Shown piece after piece: positions 38,613 through 49,100 of a stretch of DNA of 64,000 nucleotides. This DNA is from Clostridium brassicae (GTDB taxonomy: Bacteria > Bacillota > Clostridia > Clostridiales > Clostridiaceae), in contig NZ_JAPQFJ010000005.1 in NCBI RefSeq assembly GCF_026738875.1, forward strand, positions 1-64,000. Reading direction: 5' to 3'. Below the pieces are notes generated by a model. That model had not been told where the DNA came from, did no database searches, and worked only from the letters and a program-made list of their open reading frames with translations. Position 1 is the stretch's first letter, and every line of letters begins with the position of its first letter. The position numbers and the translations under genes are program-made.

Positions 38613-39557
38613 TTATAACAAATAAGTTACAAAATGTAAAATATTTTTTTGATGTTTTGCATAATTTTTATCTTTTTTTATTTGAGCTGAAAGTTCTTCT
38701 AAAGAATTAAATCTTTTTTCATCTCTTATGCGTTTTAAAAAATATACTTTTATATCTTCACCATATATATCTTTATTAAATTCTAACATGTGGGTTTCTA
38801 TACTTAATTTTTTGTTTTTTACAGTAGGATTATATCCCACATTAGTTATACCTTTATAAGGTATACCATTGTATTCCACAACAGTATAATACACCCCACC
38901 CCTTGGCAAAACAAATTTTTTATCGTAATCTAAATTAACAGTAGGAAAATTCATTTTTCTTCCTACCTGATTTCCTCTTATAACTTTTCCTTCTAACATA
39001 AAAGCTCTTGTTAAATATTTATTCGCTTTTTCAATATCCCCTTCAGAAATAAGATGTCTTATACTAGAGCTACTTATTATTTCGTCATTTTCCTTTACAG
39101 GATCAATTACATAGACCTCAAATCCTAGTCTATCTCCCAATTCTCGAAGTAAATCTACATCTCCTAAATTTTTATATCCAAATCTATTATTAAACCCTAC
39201 AACTACTCCTTGTACATTGTAACACTTAATTAGTTTTTCAACGTATTCCTCAGGCGTTATCTGCATAAACTCCTCATCAAAATTAGCATAATTAACTATA
39301 TCTATACCAATATCATTTAAAAGTCTTGATTTAATTTCATTATTTATTATTAATTTAGGAGCTATTTCCTCATTGATAATAGTCAGTGGATGGTTTTTAA
39401 AGGTGAAAACCATACTTTTGCATTTGTTTTGTTTTGCCAAATTAATAGTTTTATTTATTAAACTGATATGTCCTAAGTGAAGTCCATCAAAACTTCCTAA
39501 TGCTACATATGTTTTTTCTTTCAAACGCAAACTAAAATTATCTTCGTATATAATCAT
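38613..39557 (-). CDS. ribF: bifunctional riboflavin kinase / FAD synthetase
   Basis: Phosphorylates riboflavin to FMN and adenylates FMN to FAD. The N-terminal nucleotidyltransferase domain has GSFDGLHLGHISLI (HxGH-type motif near residues 20-33) and SSSIRHLI. The C-terminal kinase domain has GRKMNFPTVNL and RGGVYYTVVEYNG. The length of 314 aa is typical. It is the last gene of the rimP-to-ribF run and starts 11 bases after truB. Confidence 0.95.
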   Translation of the reverse strand: MIIYEDNFSLRLKEKTYVALGSFDGLHLGHISLINKTINLAKQNKCKSMVFTFKNHPLTIINEEIAPKLIINNEIKSRLLNDIGIDIVNYANFDEEFMQITPEEYVEKLIKCYNVQGVVVGFNNRFGYKNLGDVDLLRELGDRLGFEVYVIDPVKENDEIISSSSIRHLISEGDIEKANKYLTRAFMLEGKVIRGNQVGRKMNFPTVNLDYDKKFVLPRGGVYYTVVEYNGIPYKGITNVGYNPTVKNKKLSIETHMLEFNKDIYGEDIKVYFLKRIRDEKRFNSLEELSAQIKKDKNYAKHQKNILHFVTYLL

Positions 39558-39568
39558 ATCCCCAACCT

Positions 39569-40441
39569 CTATATCAGTAGTTTTTCCATTTTAAGTCCAT
39601 AATCACTTCTTTTACCTAGGCCTAAAAATTCCTCATCCTGGCTATAAATCCTATACAATAAATTTTTCTCTATGCCAGCTAATAAGGATGTATCTTTAAC
39701 TTGAACACCATTAATTAATAGTCGTTTACATTTATCATTTACTTTGACTTTACTATAGTCCGTTAAAGCTTCCTCTATAGAAATTAGCTTTTGCAAAAAA
39801 TTTAATTCGTTTAGTTCTTCTAATAATATAGAATTATTTTTTGAAAAACTACCGCTCTCTACTCTCTCTAACGCCCACATAGAAGCTCCACATCCAAGTT
39901 TTTTACCTATATCATAACATAGGCTTCTTATATATGTACCTTTTGAACATTTAACTTCAAATTCCACATAAGGTAATTTAATTTCCAGAATATCAATATA
40001 ATATATAGTAATATTTCTAGCTTGTCTTTCTATTTCTATACCTTTACGCGCAAGTTCATAAAGTTTCTTACCTTGTACTTTTATAGCAGAATACATAGGT
40101 GGTACTTGAGATATTTCACCTATAAAAGAATTAATTATGTTCTTTACGTCATTTTCTGAAACATTTACTTCATTAATTTCGAGTATTTTACCTTCTTTAT
40201 CATAAGTATCTGTTAGAACTCCAAGTTTCATCTTAGCTTTGTATACTTTATTGCCTTTCATTATATAATCGACTATTTTTGTTCCCTTACCTATACAAAT
40301 AGGAAGCACACCGCATGCTAAAGGATCTAGCGTGCCTGTGTGTCCTACTTTCTTAGTTTTAGCAATCTTTCTTACTGTTCTTACAACATCAAAAGATGTT
40401 ATACCTATAGGTTTATAAATATTTATTACTCCGTCCATCAT
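39569..40441 (-). CDS. truB: tRNA pseudouridine-55 synthase
   Basis: Makes pseudouridine 55 in the T loop of tRNAs. The catalytic Asp is in [15 protein letters not shown] (near residue 39). [29 protein letters not shown] and [15 protein letters not shown] are family motifs. The length of 290 aa is normal. The start overlaps the end of nrnA by four bases (ATGA-type coupling). Confidence 0.95.
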   Translation of the reverse strand: MMDGVINIYKPIGITSFDVVRTVRKIAKTKKVGHTGTLDPLACGVLPICIGKGTKIVDYIMKGNKVYKAKMKLGVLTDTYDKEGKILEINEVNVSENDVKNIINSFIGEISQVPPMYSAIKVQGKKLYELARKGIEIERQARNITIYYIDILEIKLPYVEFEVKCSKGTYIRSLCYDIGKKLGCGASMWALERVESGSFSKNNSILLEELNELNFLQKLISIEEALTDYSKVKVNDKCKRLLINGVQVKDTSLLAGIEKNLLYRIYSQDEEFLGLGKRSDYGLKMEKLLI

Positions 40442-41397
40442 ACCAACTCTTTTTCTATATCTTTAATTAGTATATCCTTAATCTCTTTAAAGCTATTATT
40501 AGTCGAAAATCCAGCAGCTCTTACATGACCACCACCGCCAAATTTTTCAGCTATTTTTCTTACATCCACTATATTCTTAGATCTTAAACTTACTTTTACT
40601 CCGTCTTCTGTTTCTTTTAACAAAATTGTTACTTCAACAGTATCAATCTTCCCCCCTATTGATACAATATCAGAAGTATCTCCTTTGTTCATATCATATT
40701 CTTCTAATATATCTTTCGTAAGTTCCATAATACAAATTCTATCTTCTAAAACTAAATACATCCCCTCTATAACCTTGCCTTGTAATTTCAATCTTGAATA
40801 TTTCATATTCTCAAAAATATTTCTATGTATTTGAGAAAAATCTATTCCCGTATCAATTAAATGACCGGCTATTTTATGCGTTCTATAGGTAGTGTTAGAG
40901 TGTCTAAAAGATCCTGTATCTGTAAGCAGAGATGTATATAGGCAAACCGCAATATCTTTATCTATATCTACATCCATTAAATTAAAAAGTTCATATATTA
41001 TCTCAGCTACTGCAGCTGCTTTTACATCAACATAATTTACATCTCCGTACATATCATTAGACAAATGGTGATCTATGTTTATTAAAGTATATTTTCTATT
41101 TTCTATATCGATATTAGAATTTATTCTATCTACATTGCCGCAATCAAGTACTATGACAGTATCCGTATCATCAATAACACAATCAATATTTTTCTTTACT
41201 TCTTGGCAAAATGGTAGATATTCAAAGGTTTCGGGTAGCAATTCTTTAGACATAATATATGCTTCTTTATTTAGTTTGAGAAGTCCCTGATACAATGCAA
41301 GTAAACTTCCCAATGAATCTCCATCAGGAGATGTGTGGCATGTGATGCCTATTTTTCTACTTTTTTCAATGAATTTAACTAAACTATTTAATTCCAT
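40438..41397 (-). CDS. nrnA: DHH/DHHA1 family oligoribonuclease / pAp phosphatase NrnA
   Basis: Degrades nanoRNA and dephosphorylates pAp. [24 protein letters not shown] and [13 protein letters not shown] supply the DHH metal ligands. The C-terminal DHHA1 domain shows [12 protein letters not shown]. The length of 319 aa matches B. subtilis NrnA. It lies between rbfA (1-base overlap) and truB (4-base overlap), the standard nusA-infB operon order. Confidence 0.92.
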   Translation of the reverse strand: MELNSLVKFIEKSRKIGITCHTSPDGDSLGSLLALYQGLLKLNKEAYIMSKELLPETFEYLPFCQEVKKNIDCVIDDTDTVIVLDCGNVDRINSNIDIENRKYTLINIDHHLSNDMYGDVNYVDVKAAAVAEIIYELFNLMDVDIDKDIAVCLYTSLLTDTGSFRHSNTTYRTHKIAGHLIDTGIDFSQIHRNIFENMKYSRLKLQGKVIEGMYLVLEDRICIMELTKDILEEYDMNKGDTSDIVSIGGKIDTVEVTILLKETEDGVKVSLRSKNIVDVRKIAEKFGGGGHVRAAGFSTNNSFKEIKDILIKDIEKELV

Positions 41398-41753
41398 TAT
41401 TTATTCTTATCTTTCAAATCATAAAGAAGCTTATTAATATGCATTCCCTGCTCTATACTATCATCTAATTCTAATATTAATTCAGGAGTATACCTTAATT
41501 TTACCCTATGCCCTATTTCTCTTCTCATATATCCAGCTGCACTCTTTAAAGCCTCAAAACTTTCATTTTTAGATTCTTCATTGTTGCCAAAAACACTAAC
41601 AAATACTTTGGCATATCTTAAGTCATTAGTTACCTCTACCTTAGTAACACTAACCATAGCTGTAAGTCTTGGATCATTTATGTCATAATTAATTAAATTG
41701 CTTATTTCTTTTCTAATTTCTTCATTAATTCTACCCAATCTATACTTAGCCAT
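41397..41753 (-). CDS. rbfA: ribosome-binding factor A
   Basis: A 118-aa KH-like factor that helps mature the 16S rRNA 5' end during 30S assembly. RLGRINEEIRKEISNLIN, DPRLTAMVSVTKVEVTNDLRYAKVFVS and LRYTPELILELDDSIEQG are characteristic. It starts 14 bases after infB and its end overlaps nrnA by one base. Confidence 0.95.
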   Translation of the reverse strand: MAKYRLGRINEEIRKEISNLINYDINDPRLTAMVSVTKVEVTNDLRYAKVFVSVFGNNEESKNESFEALKSAAGYMRREIGHRVKLRYTPELILELDDSIEQGMHINKLLYDLKDKNK

Positions 41754-41767
41754 AAAATCGCTCCTTT

Positions 41768-43855
41768 TTATAGATGTTTAGGTTTTATTTCTTCCATAGT
41801 GTAAGCTTCTATCAAGTCGCCTTCTTTTATATCATTAAATTTTTCTACCATTATTCCACATTCATAACCTGAGGCTACTTCTTTAACATCATCTTTAAAT
41901 CTCTTTAAAGATGCAAGCTTTGATTCAAACACTACTATACCATCTCTAATTATTCTAACATCACTATTTCTAACTATTTTCCCATTTAATACATAAGCAC
42001 CAGCTATGGTACCAACACTTGAAATCTTATATGTTGCTCTTACTTCAGCAGTACCTAAAACTACTTCTTTATATTCTGGTTCAAGCATACCAATCATAGC
42101 TGATTTAACATCTTCTATAGCATCATATATAATCCTATATGTTCTAATGTTAACTCCTTCTTTTTCTGCAAGAGTAGCTGCATTATTAGAAGGTCTTACA
42201 TTAAATCCTATAATTACTGCATTTGAAGCTGCTGCTAATGTTACATCTGTTTCACTTATAGCACCAACGGCTCCATGAATTACTCTTACCTTTACATCTT
42301 CAGTAGATAGTTTTTCTAAGGATTGCTTAACTGCTTCAGCTGAACCTTGAACATCAGCTCTAACTATAACACTTAATTCTTTAACTTTACCTTCTCTTAT
42401 TTGACTATATAAATCTTCTAAAGAAACCCTATTAGTAGATAGATTCTGTTCCTTTAATTTATCTTTTCTTTTTTCAGCCATATTTCTAGCTGTTTTTTCA
42501 TCTTTAACTACATTAAATCTATCTCCTGCATCTGGTACTTCTGATAATCCAAGTACCTCTACTGGAATTGATGGACCTGCTGATTTTATTTTTTTACCTT
42601 TATCATCAAACATAGCTCTTATCCTACCATAAGTAGAACCAACTATTATAGAATCTCCTGTATTTAGTGTACCATTTTGAACTAACAATGTCGCTACAGG
42701 ACCTCTACCTTTATCAAGTTTAGCTTCTATAACAGTTCCTTTAGCCATTCTAGTAGGATCAGCTTTTAATTCTTCCATTTCAGAAGTTAAAATAACCATT
42801 TCAAGTAAAGTGTCTAATCCTTCTTTAGTATGAGCTGAAACTGGAACACATATTACATCTCCACCCCAATCTTCTGGTATAAGATTATATTCAGTTAGCT
42901 CTTGCTTTACTCTATCTATGTTTGCTCCTTCTTTATCTATTTTATTAATTGCTACTATTATAGGAACTTCAGCAGCTTTACAGTGATTTATAGCTTCAGC
43001 TGTTTGAGGCATTATACCATCATCAGCAGCTACAACTAATATAACAACGTCAGTTATTTGCGCTCCTCTTGATCTCATTGTTGTAAATGCTTCGTGCCCA
43101 GGAGTGTCTAAGAATGTTACTTTCTCTCCATTTACATTTACAGTATAAGCACCTATATGTTGAGTTATTCCGCCTGCTTCTGTTGCTGTAACTTTTGCTT
43201 TTCTTATAGCATCAAGAATTGATGTTTTACCGTGGTCAACATGCCCCATAACAGTAACAACTGGTGGTCTCTTTTCATTTCCTACTTCATCATCATCTTC
43301 TTCTTGTTCTAGAATACCAGAAGTATCTTCTTTTCTCACAACCATAGCATTAAATTTTTCACCTAATTTTTCCGCTGTATCAAAATCTAATTCTTGGTTA
43401 ATTGCAGCCATTACTCCCATAAACATTAATTCCTTAATTACTTCATTTATAGGTTTATCTAATTTATCTGAAAAATCTTTTACCGTGATTGTATCTTCTA
43501 TCTCTATTATTATTTCTTCTATATCTTTCACTTCCTTTTCTTGAACACTTTCTTCATTAGTTATATTTTCATTTTTAGCATTTTTCTTATTTTTTTTCTT
43601 TTTAGCATTTACAGATTCATCCAATTCTTCTTCGTACTCATCTATAATACTTTTGCCTGAACCATTCTCCTTATTGCCTGTTGCTAAATCTTTATTTTCT
43701 TCAAAAATTTCTTTTATAAGTTCGGCATCTTCTTCTTCTAACACACTCATGTGATTTTTAACTTTAATACTGAATTCAGTTAATAGTATATCTATTAACT
43801 CCCTACTTGATATATTTAGTTCTTTTGATAATTCATAAACTCTTATTTTAGCCAA
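41768..43855 (-). CDS. infB: translation initiation factor IF-2
   Basis: A 695-aa GTPase that places fMet-tRNA on the 30S subunit. The N-domain begins [19 protein letters not shown] and is followed by a Lys/Glu-rich linker. The G domain (from about residue 195) has G1 [17 protein letters not shown] and NKID; domains II to IV follow. The start is a rare TTG at 43855: GGGGGTG lies 6 bases upstream, and the protein then starts exactly where other IF-2 proteins do. Other upstream codons would place the ribosome site inside the gene. Confidence 0.95.
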   Translation of the reverse strand: MAKIRVYELSKELNISSRELIDILLTEFSIKVKNHMSVLEEEDAELIKEIFEENKDLATGNKENGSGKSIIDEYEEELDESVNAKKKKNKKNAKNENITNEESVQEKEVKDIEEIIIEIEDTITVKDFSDKLDKPINEVIKELMFMGVMAAINQELDFDTAEKLGEKFNAMVVRKEDTSGILEQEEDDDEVGNEKRPPVVTVMGHVDHGKTSILDAIRKAKVTATEAGGITQHIGAYTVNVNGEKVTFLDTPGHEAFTTMRSRGAQITDVVILVVAADDGIMPQTAEAINHCKAAEVPIIVAINKIDKEGANIDRVKQELTEYNLIPEDWGGDVICVPVSAHTKEGLDTLLEMVILTSEMEELKADPTRMAKGTVIEAKLDKGRGPVATLLVQNGTLNTGDSIIVGSTYGRIRAMFDDKGKKIKSAGPSIPVEVLGLSEVPDAGDRFNVVKDEKTARNMAEKRKDKLKEQNLSTNRVSLEDLYSQIREGKVKELSVIVRADVQGSAEAVKQSLEKLSTEDVKVRVIHGAVGAISETDVTLAAASNAVIIGFNVRPSNNAATLAEKEGVNIRTYRIIYDAIEDVKSAMIGMLEPEYKEVVLGTAEVRATYKISSVGTIAGAYVLNGKIVRNSDVRIIRDGIVVFESKLASLKRFKDDVKEVASGYECGIMVEKFNDIKEGDLIEAYTMEEIKPKHL

Positions 43856-43944
43856 AACATTCACCCCCAATAAGTATTTGGTATCTGCAAAACACTGCAG
43901 TTTAGCCAGGCTATAGCTAATTAATATATCTTGGTAAAAATATA

Positions 43945-44211
43945 TTATTTTTCATTAATTTCATCTTTTAATCTATTATAAATTTCCTCAGTTATTCTTA
44001 TACCTAAACTCTTTTCAAGTCGTTTCGTTTTAAAGGCAGATTGTAGACAATTACTGTCCTTGCATATATATGCCCCTCTTCCAGGCTTTTTACCTGTTAA
44101 ATCTACGGATACTTCATCTTCCTTATTTTTAACAACTCTAATTAAATCTTTCTTTGGTTTCATTTCTGAACATCCCGTACACATTCTTTGGGGTATCTTT
44201 CTTACTTTCAT
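43945..44211 (-). CDS. ylxR: YlxR/RnpM family RNA-binding protein (DUF448)
   Basis: An 88-aa protein with the YlxR fold. [20 protein letters not shown] and [20 protein letters not shown] give the CxxC and GRGAY signatures. In B. subtilis this protein (RnpM) binds RNase P RNA. ATG 44211 is chosen with AAAGGTGG upstream; an out-of-frame ATG at 44215 also exists. The L7Ae-type gene usually found between ylxR and infB is missing: only about 90 bases separate them. Confidence 0.92.
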   Translation of the reverse strand: MKVRKIPQRMCTGCSEMKPKKDLIRVVKNKEDEVSVDLTGKKPGRGAYICKDSNCLQSAFKTKRLEKSLGIRITEEIYNRLKDEINEK

Positions 44212-44241
44212 ACATAAACTACCACCTTTCAAAAGAATTTC

Positions 44242-45288
44242 TTATTCAGAAACCTGAGATTGGCTTTTTATATCAATCTTCCACCCAGTTAATTTTGCCG
44301 CAAGTCTAACATTTTGGCCTTCTTTACCTATAGCTAAAGATAATTGGCTATCCTCAACAACTATCTTAGCAGACTTGCTTTCTTCATCTAATTCTACATC
44401 TACAACTTTGGCAGGGCTTAGTGCATTTGCTATGTATTTTTCAGGCAACTTATCCCATTTTATTATATCTATTTTTTCATTTCTTAGTTCATCAACAATA
44501 TTTTGAACTCTCATACCCTTTGGTCCTACACAAGCACCTGTAGCATCTACATCTTCATCATGAGAGTATACTGCAATTTTCGTCCTAGAGCCTGCTTCCC
44601 TAGCAATACTTTTTATTTCCACAATACCATTGTATATTTCTGGCACTTCTAATTCAAATAATCTTTTTACCAGACCAGGATGAGTCCTTGAAACTACAAT
44701 TTGAGGTCCTTTTGTAGTATTTTTAACTTCTACGATGTATAATTTTAATTTACTATTAAAATTATATTCTTCACCAGGCATTTGCTCATTAGGACCTATT
44801 ACCGCCTCAATTTTACCTAAATCAACAAATACATTTCCTTTGTCTTTTCTTATAACTATTCCTGTGATTATATCATATTCTTTGGCTACAAACTCATCAT
44901 AAATAACTTTTCGTTCAGCTTCCTTGATTCTTTGGATAACAACCTGTTTAGCTGTTTGCGCAGCAATTCTCCCAAACTTTCTAGGAGTTACTTCAATATC
45001 TACAACATCATCAATATCATATATAGGACTTATTTCTCTGGCATCTTCTAAAGACATTTCATTCACACTTGATACTTCTTCTACAACTTTCTTCGATGTA
45101 TATACATGAATTTCTCCATTGTCTCTATTAATAGTAACTTTTACATTTTGAAGATTTCCACCTACTTTTGCATAATTTTTCTTATAAGCAGAAACTAATG
45201 CATCTTCAACAGTATCAAATAATAAGTCTTCACTTACTCCTTTTTCTTTAACAATTTCTCTCAAAGCTTCAATAAATTCTGCATTCAT
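44242..45288 (-). CDS. nusA: transcription termination/antitermination factor NusA
   Basis: A 348-aa RNA polymerase-binding factor. The N-terminal polymerase-binding domain (about 1-125) is followed by S1 (about 135-200, GIVIRKDKGNVFVDLG) and two KH domains (from about 205; GACVGPKGMRVQNIV and SLAIGKEGQNVRLAAKLTG). It lacks the C-terminal acidic repeats of E. coli NusA, as is normal in Firmicutes. It is preceded by rimP (13 bases) and followed by ylxR. Confidence 0.96.
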   Translation of the reverse strand: MNAEFIEALREIVKEKGVSEDLLFDTVEDALVSAYKKNYAKVGGNLQNVKVTINRDNGEIHVYTSKKVVEEVSSVNEMSLEDAREISPIYDIDDVVDIEVTPRKFGRIAAQTAKQVVIQRIKEAERKVIYDEFVAKEYDIITGIVIRKDKGNVFVDLGKIEAVIGPNEQMPGEEYNFNSKLKLYIVEVKNTTKGPQIVVSRTHPGLVKRLFELEVPEIYNGIVEIKSIAREAGSRTKIAVYSHDEDVDATGACVGPKGMRVQNIVDELRNEKIDIIKWDKLPEKYIANALSPAKVVDVELDEESKSAKIVVEDSQLSLAIGKEGQNVRLAAKLTGWKIDIKSQSQVSE

Positions 45289-45301
45289 TTTAAATTCCTC
45301 C

Positions 45302-45763
45302 TCAAAACTCCCCTTTTAAAATTATCCTTTTAATTCGATCTCTAGGTACAGAAATTAATTTTCCTTCAGCCTCTATTTGAACAATTTCATTATCAAAGCT
45401 TACTAAATTTCCTTCATATTTCTTGCTTCCATCAAATAGTTTTGATAGTTTAATCATAATGGTATTATTTATATATCTATTTAGATGTTTATCAGTATAC
45501 AATATTCTTTCAATACCTGGAGAAGATACTTCTAAATAATATCCATCTACAATAGGATCTTCTTCATCAAGCATATCACTTAATCTTCTACTTACTTTCT
45601 CACAATCCTCTAGAGATATTCCTTCTTCCTTATCTATATATACTCTAAGGTAATTTTCTCCTTGTTCTTTAACATATTCTATATGATATAACTCATAGCC
45701 TAATTGTTCAACAATAGGTGTTATAAGCCCATTTAGTTTATCTAATAAAACATTTTTTTTCAT
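45302..45763 (-). CDS. rimP: ribosome maturation factor RimP
   Basis: A 153-aa factor needed for 30S subunit maturation. GYELYHIEYVKEQGENYLRVYIDKEEGISLEDCEKVSR and YYLEVSSPGIERIL span the N-domain and hinge; the C-terminal SH3-like barrel follows. GGAGG precedes the ATG. It is the first gene of the rimP-nusA-ylxR-infB-rbfA-nrnA-truB-ribF transcript and is preceded by a spacer with several hairpins. Confidence 0.95.
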   Translation of the reverse strand: MKKNVLLDKLNGLITPIVEQLGYELYHIEYVKEQGENYLRVYIDKEEGISLEDCEKVSRRLSDMLDEEDPIVDGYYLEVSSPGIERILYTDKHLNRYINNTIMIKLSKLFDGSKKYEGNLVSFDNEIVQIEAEGKLISVPRDRIKRIILKGEF

Positions 45764-45940
45764 AGTTCTAGCCTCCTTACTTCATAATCTTAGTCTTTAC
45801 AATTTCTTTTTAAATAAACAGGGTTATTAGTTTCAGGTGGAGTTTTTTATTTCACCTGAAAGCTATTAACATAATTCTTTTAGGAGTTTCACTCCTTAGA
45901 AGTCGTTATCTTTTAAAAGAACCAGTTATCCATAATCATA
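45764..45940 (-). other. structured leader upstream of rimP
   Basis: Two hairpins are visible: TTTCAGGTG/CACCTGAAA (45831-45839 and 45853-45861) and AGGAGT/ACTCCT (45882-45887 and 45891-45896), the second flanked by GAAGTC at 45899-45904. A hairpin of the same kind, also beside GAAGTC, lies in the pyrH leader at 58045-58077. Neither hairpin has a T run for termination. No ORF with a ribosome site was found. Confidence 0.5.
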
Positions 45941-46038
45941 CCATTCTTTACTTTCACTAAAAAAATGAAAGTATTATAATGGTTAAATATCGGATAAACA
46001 GATATTAATTTAAAAACGCAACAAACCGTTGCGTTTTT
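45941..46038 (+). repeat. copy 2 of the hairpin-core-terminator element
   Basis: A hairpin (TACTTTCA 45949-45956 with TGAAAGTA 45966-45973, closed by CCAT/ATGG) is followed by the core TCGGATAAACAGATATT.. (45990-46015), which matches the 10870-10894 core at 23 of about 25 positions. An 11-bp terminator (AAAAACGCAAC/GTTGCGTTTTT, 46012-46038) follows. The order and spacing are the same as in copy 1. Confidence 0.6.
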
Positions 46039-46070
46039 ACAAATGTAAAGAGTGGGCTTTAACCCACTCT
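46012..46070 (-). terminator. double terminator after polC
   Basis: Reading from polC, AGAGTGGG/CCCACTCT (46049-46070) comes first and AAAAACGCAAC/GTTGCGTTTTT (46012-46038) second; the latter has A and T tracts on both sides. Together they separate polC from rimP. Confidence 0.7.
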
Positions 46071-46174
46071 TCAGTTCAAATTTATCTGCAAAATATTCTA
46101 TTTCATTTTAACATACTAATAACTGCATTTCAAGTAATATACAAAACATTTTATTTGGCATATACTGAATTGGT

Positions 46175-49100
46175 TTAAAATAAAGATAATTGGTTCGTCT
46201 CAGGCAATCCATCAAGACATCCATGTTGATCCAAAGCTTCTATTACAGTTTTAGATACTTTAGCTCTCACTCTTAAATCTTCTTTAGATATAAATTCTCC
46301 TTCTTCTCTAACATTTGCGATATTTTTAGCAGCATTTGCAGCAACTCCAGCAAGAGAACTTAATGGTGGTCTTATATAATCACCCTCTATTAAAAATTTT
46401 GTTGCATGTGATTTATATAAGTCAATCTTTAAGAATTTTATGCCTCTTTTATACATTTCATAGCATAATTCTAATATAGTTAATAATCCTTTATCCTTTT
46501 GCGTAGCATTATTTCCTTGAGAATTTATTTCATCCATCTTTTTTTTAACGGCACCTTCTCCTTGAATAATTAATTGAGCATCAAAGTCATCTATACCTCT
46601 TACAGTAAAATATGTTGCATAATATGCTTGGGGATAATAAACTTTGTAGTAAGCTATTCTAACTGCCATCATTACGTAAGCAACCGCATGCCCTTTAGGG
46701 AACATATACTTTATTCTTTTACAAGACTCTATATACCAATCAGGTACTTGATGGTTTTTCATAAGAGCTTCATGCTCTTCACTAAGTCCTTTTCCTTTCC
46801 TTACTTTCTCCATTATAGTAAAAGCCTCTTTAGGAGGAAGATCTTTATGAAGCAAATACACCATTATATCATCCCTAGTAGATATACAATCTTTTAGGGT
46901 AGTATATCCCTCTCCTATAAAGTATTGAGCATTATTAAGCCATACATCTGTACCATGAGATAATCCAGATATTCTAACCAAATCCGAAAATGTCTTTGGC
47001 TGAGTATCAACAAGCATTTGTCTTACAAACTTAGTTCCAAACTCAGGAAGGCCATAACTTCCCACAGGGCATTCTAATTCTTCTTCTGTAACTCCTAAAC
47101 CTTCAGGAGAAGTAAATAAACTTAATACTTTTTCATCACTCAAAGGTACTTTTTGCGGATCAACATCTGTAGTATCTTTAAGCATCCTAAGCACAGTTGG
47201 ATCATCATGTCCTAGAATATCTAACTTAAGAAGCCTACCACTAATAGAATGATAATCAAAGTGAGTAGTTATTATATCAGAGTTAGGATCATCTGCTGGA
47301 TGTTGAATAGGGCAAAAATTAAATATCTCATTATCACTTGGAACAACCATAATTCCGCCTGGATGTTGTCCTGATGTTCTTTTAACTCCTGTGCACCCTT
47401 GAGTTAGTCTTTCTATTTCTGCCATAGGAACTATTCTTTTCTTTTCATCTAAATACTTTTTAACAAATCCATAGGCTGTTTTATCAGCTATTGTTCCTAT
47501 AGTTCCAGCCTTAAATGTATGACCCTTTCCAAAAAGAACCTCAGTATATTTATGTATATCACCCTGATTATCTCCGGAAAAGTTAAGATCTATATCAGGC
47601 TCCTTATCTCCATTAAACCCTAGGAACGTTTCAAAAGGTATATCATGACCATCTCTTATATATTCCTCCCCACATTCCGGACATTTTTTAGGAGGTAAAT
47701 CCACTCCTGAAGCTACTGATCCGTCTGTGAAAAATTCACTGTTCTTACATTTAGGACATACATAATGAGGAGGCAATCCATTAACCTCTGTTATATTACA
47801 CATAGTTGCAACTAAAGACGACCCAACAGATCCTCTTGATCCTACTAAATATCCATCAGATACTGATTTTGCTACAAGTTTTTGTGCTATTAAATACAAC
47901 ACTGCATATCCATTATTAATTATAGAATTTAATTCCTTATCAATTCTTTCTTTAACTATTTCAGGAAGCATCTCTCCATATATTGAATGAGCTTTGCTCA
48001 TAGTCATGTTTCTTATTTCATCATCAGCACCTTCTATTTTAGGAGGGAATGTTTCATCTGGTATAGGCTTTATATATTCTATTTCTTCTGCAATTTTTTG
48101 AGTATTATATATAACAACTTCTTTAGCTATATCTTCTCCTAAATAATCAAATTCTTTTAACATCTCATTTGTAGTTCTGAAATATAAGGGAGCTTGATTA
48201 CCAGCATCAGAAAATCCCTGTCCTGTCATTAAAATCTCTCTAAAAACAGCATCTTTGGGCTCTAAAAAATGAACATCCCCTGTAGCTACAACCGGTAAAT
48301 TGTTTCTTTTACCTAGGTCATATATCTTCTTATTTATTTCCTTTAATTGTTCCTCATCTTTTACTTTACCATTTCTTATCATAAATTCATTATTGCCTAT
48401 AGGCTGTATCTCGAGATAGTCATAGAACTTAATCATATTATCTAAATCCTCATCACTCTTACCTTCTAAAACAGCCTTATAAATTTCCCCCGCTTCACAG
48501 GCAGATCCTATTATCAATCCATCTTTGTGTTTCTGTATTAAACTTTTAGGCATCCTTGGTTTTCTAAAAAAGTAATCTAAGTTTGATGAGGATATAAGTT
48601 TATATAAATTTTTTAAGCCAACCTGATTTTTTGCAAAGATTATCAAATGATATGTATTCAATTTCTTTATATCCTGATTTCCTAAAAACTCCTTGTTTAA
48701 CTCTACTAATGTATTTATATTTTTATCTCTTAACAACTCAAAACACTTTAATAATATTTCTGCAGTAGCTCCTGCATCATCCACCGCTCTATGATGATTT
48801 TCAAGTGAAATTCCTAAATGTTTAGCCACAATATTTAATTTGTACTTTTTCAGTTCAGGAAAAAGAAATTTAGATAAAAGAACTGTATCCATAACTGCAT
48901 AATTGAAATTTATATTTAAATCTTTACAATTTTTCCTTATAAAAGAAGCGTCAAAATTTGCATTATGAGCTACAAGTACACTATCTCCTATAAATTCAAT
49001 AAACTTTGGTAAAACCTCATCTATAGTTTCAGCATCTGATACCATATCGTCTGTTATTCCAGTTAATTCTGTTATCTTAAAAGGAATTTTAATTTGTGGA

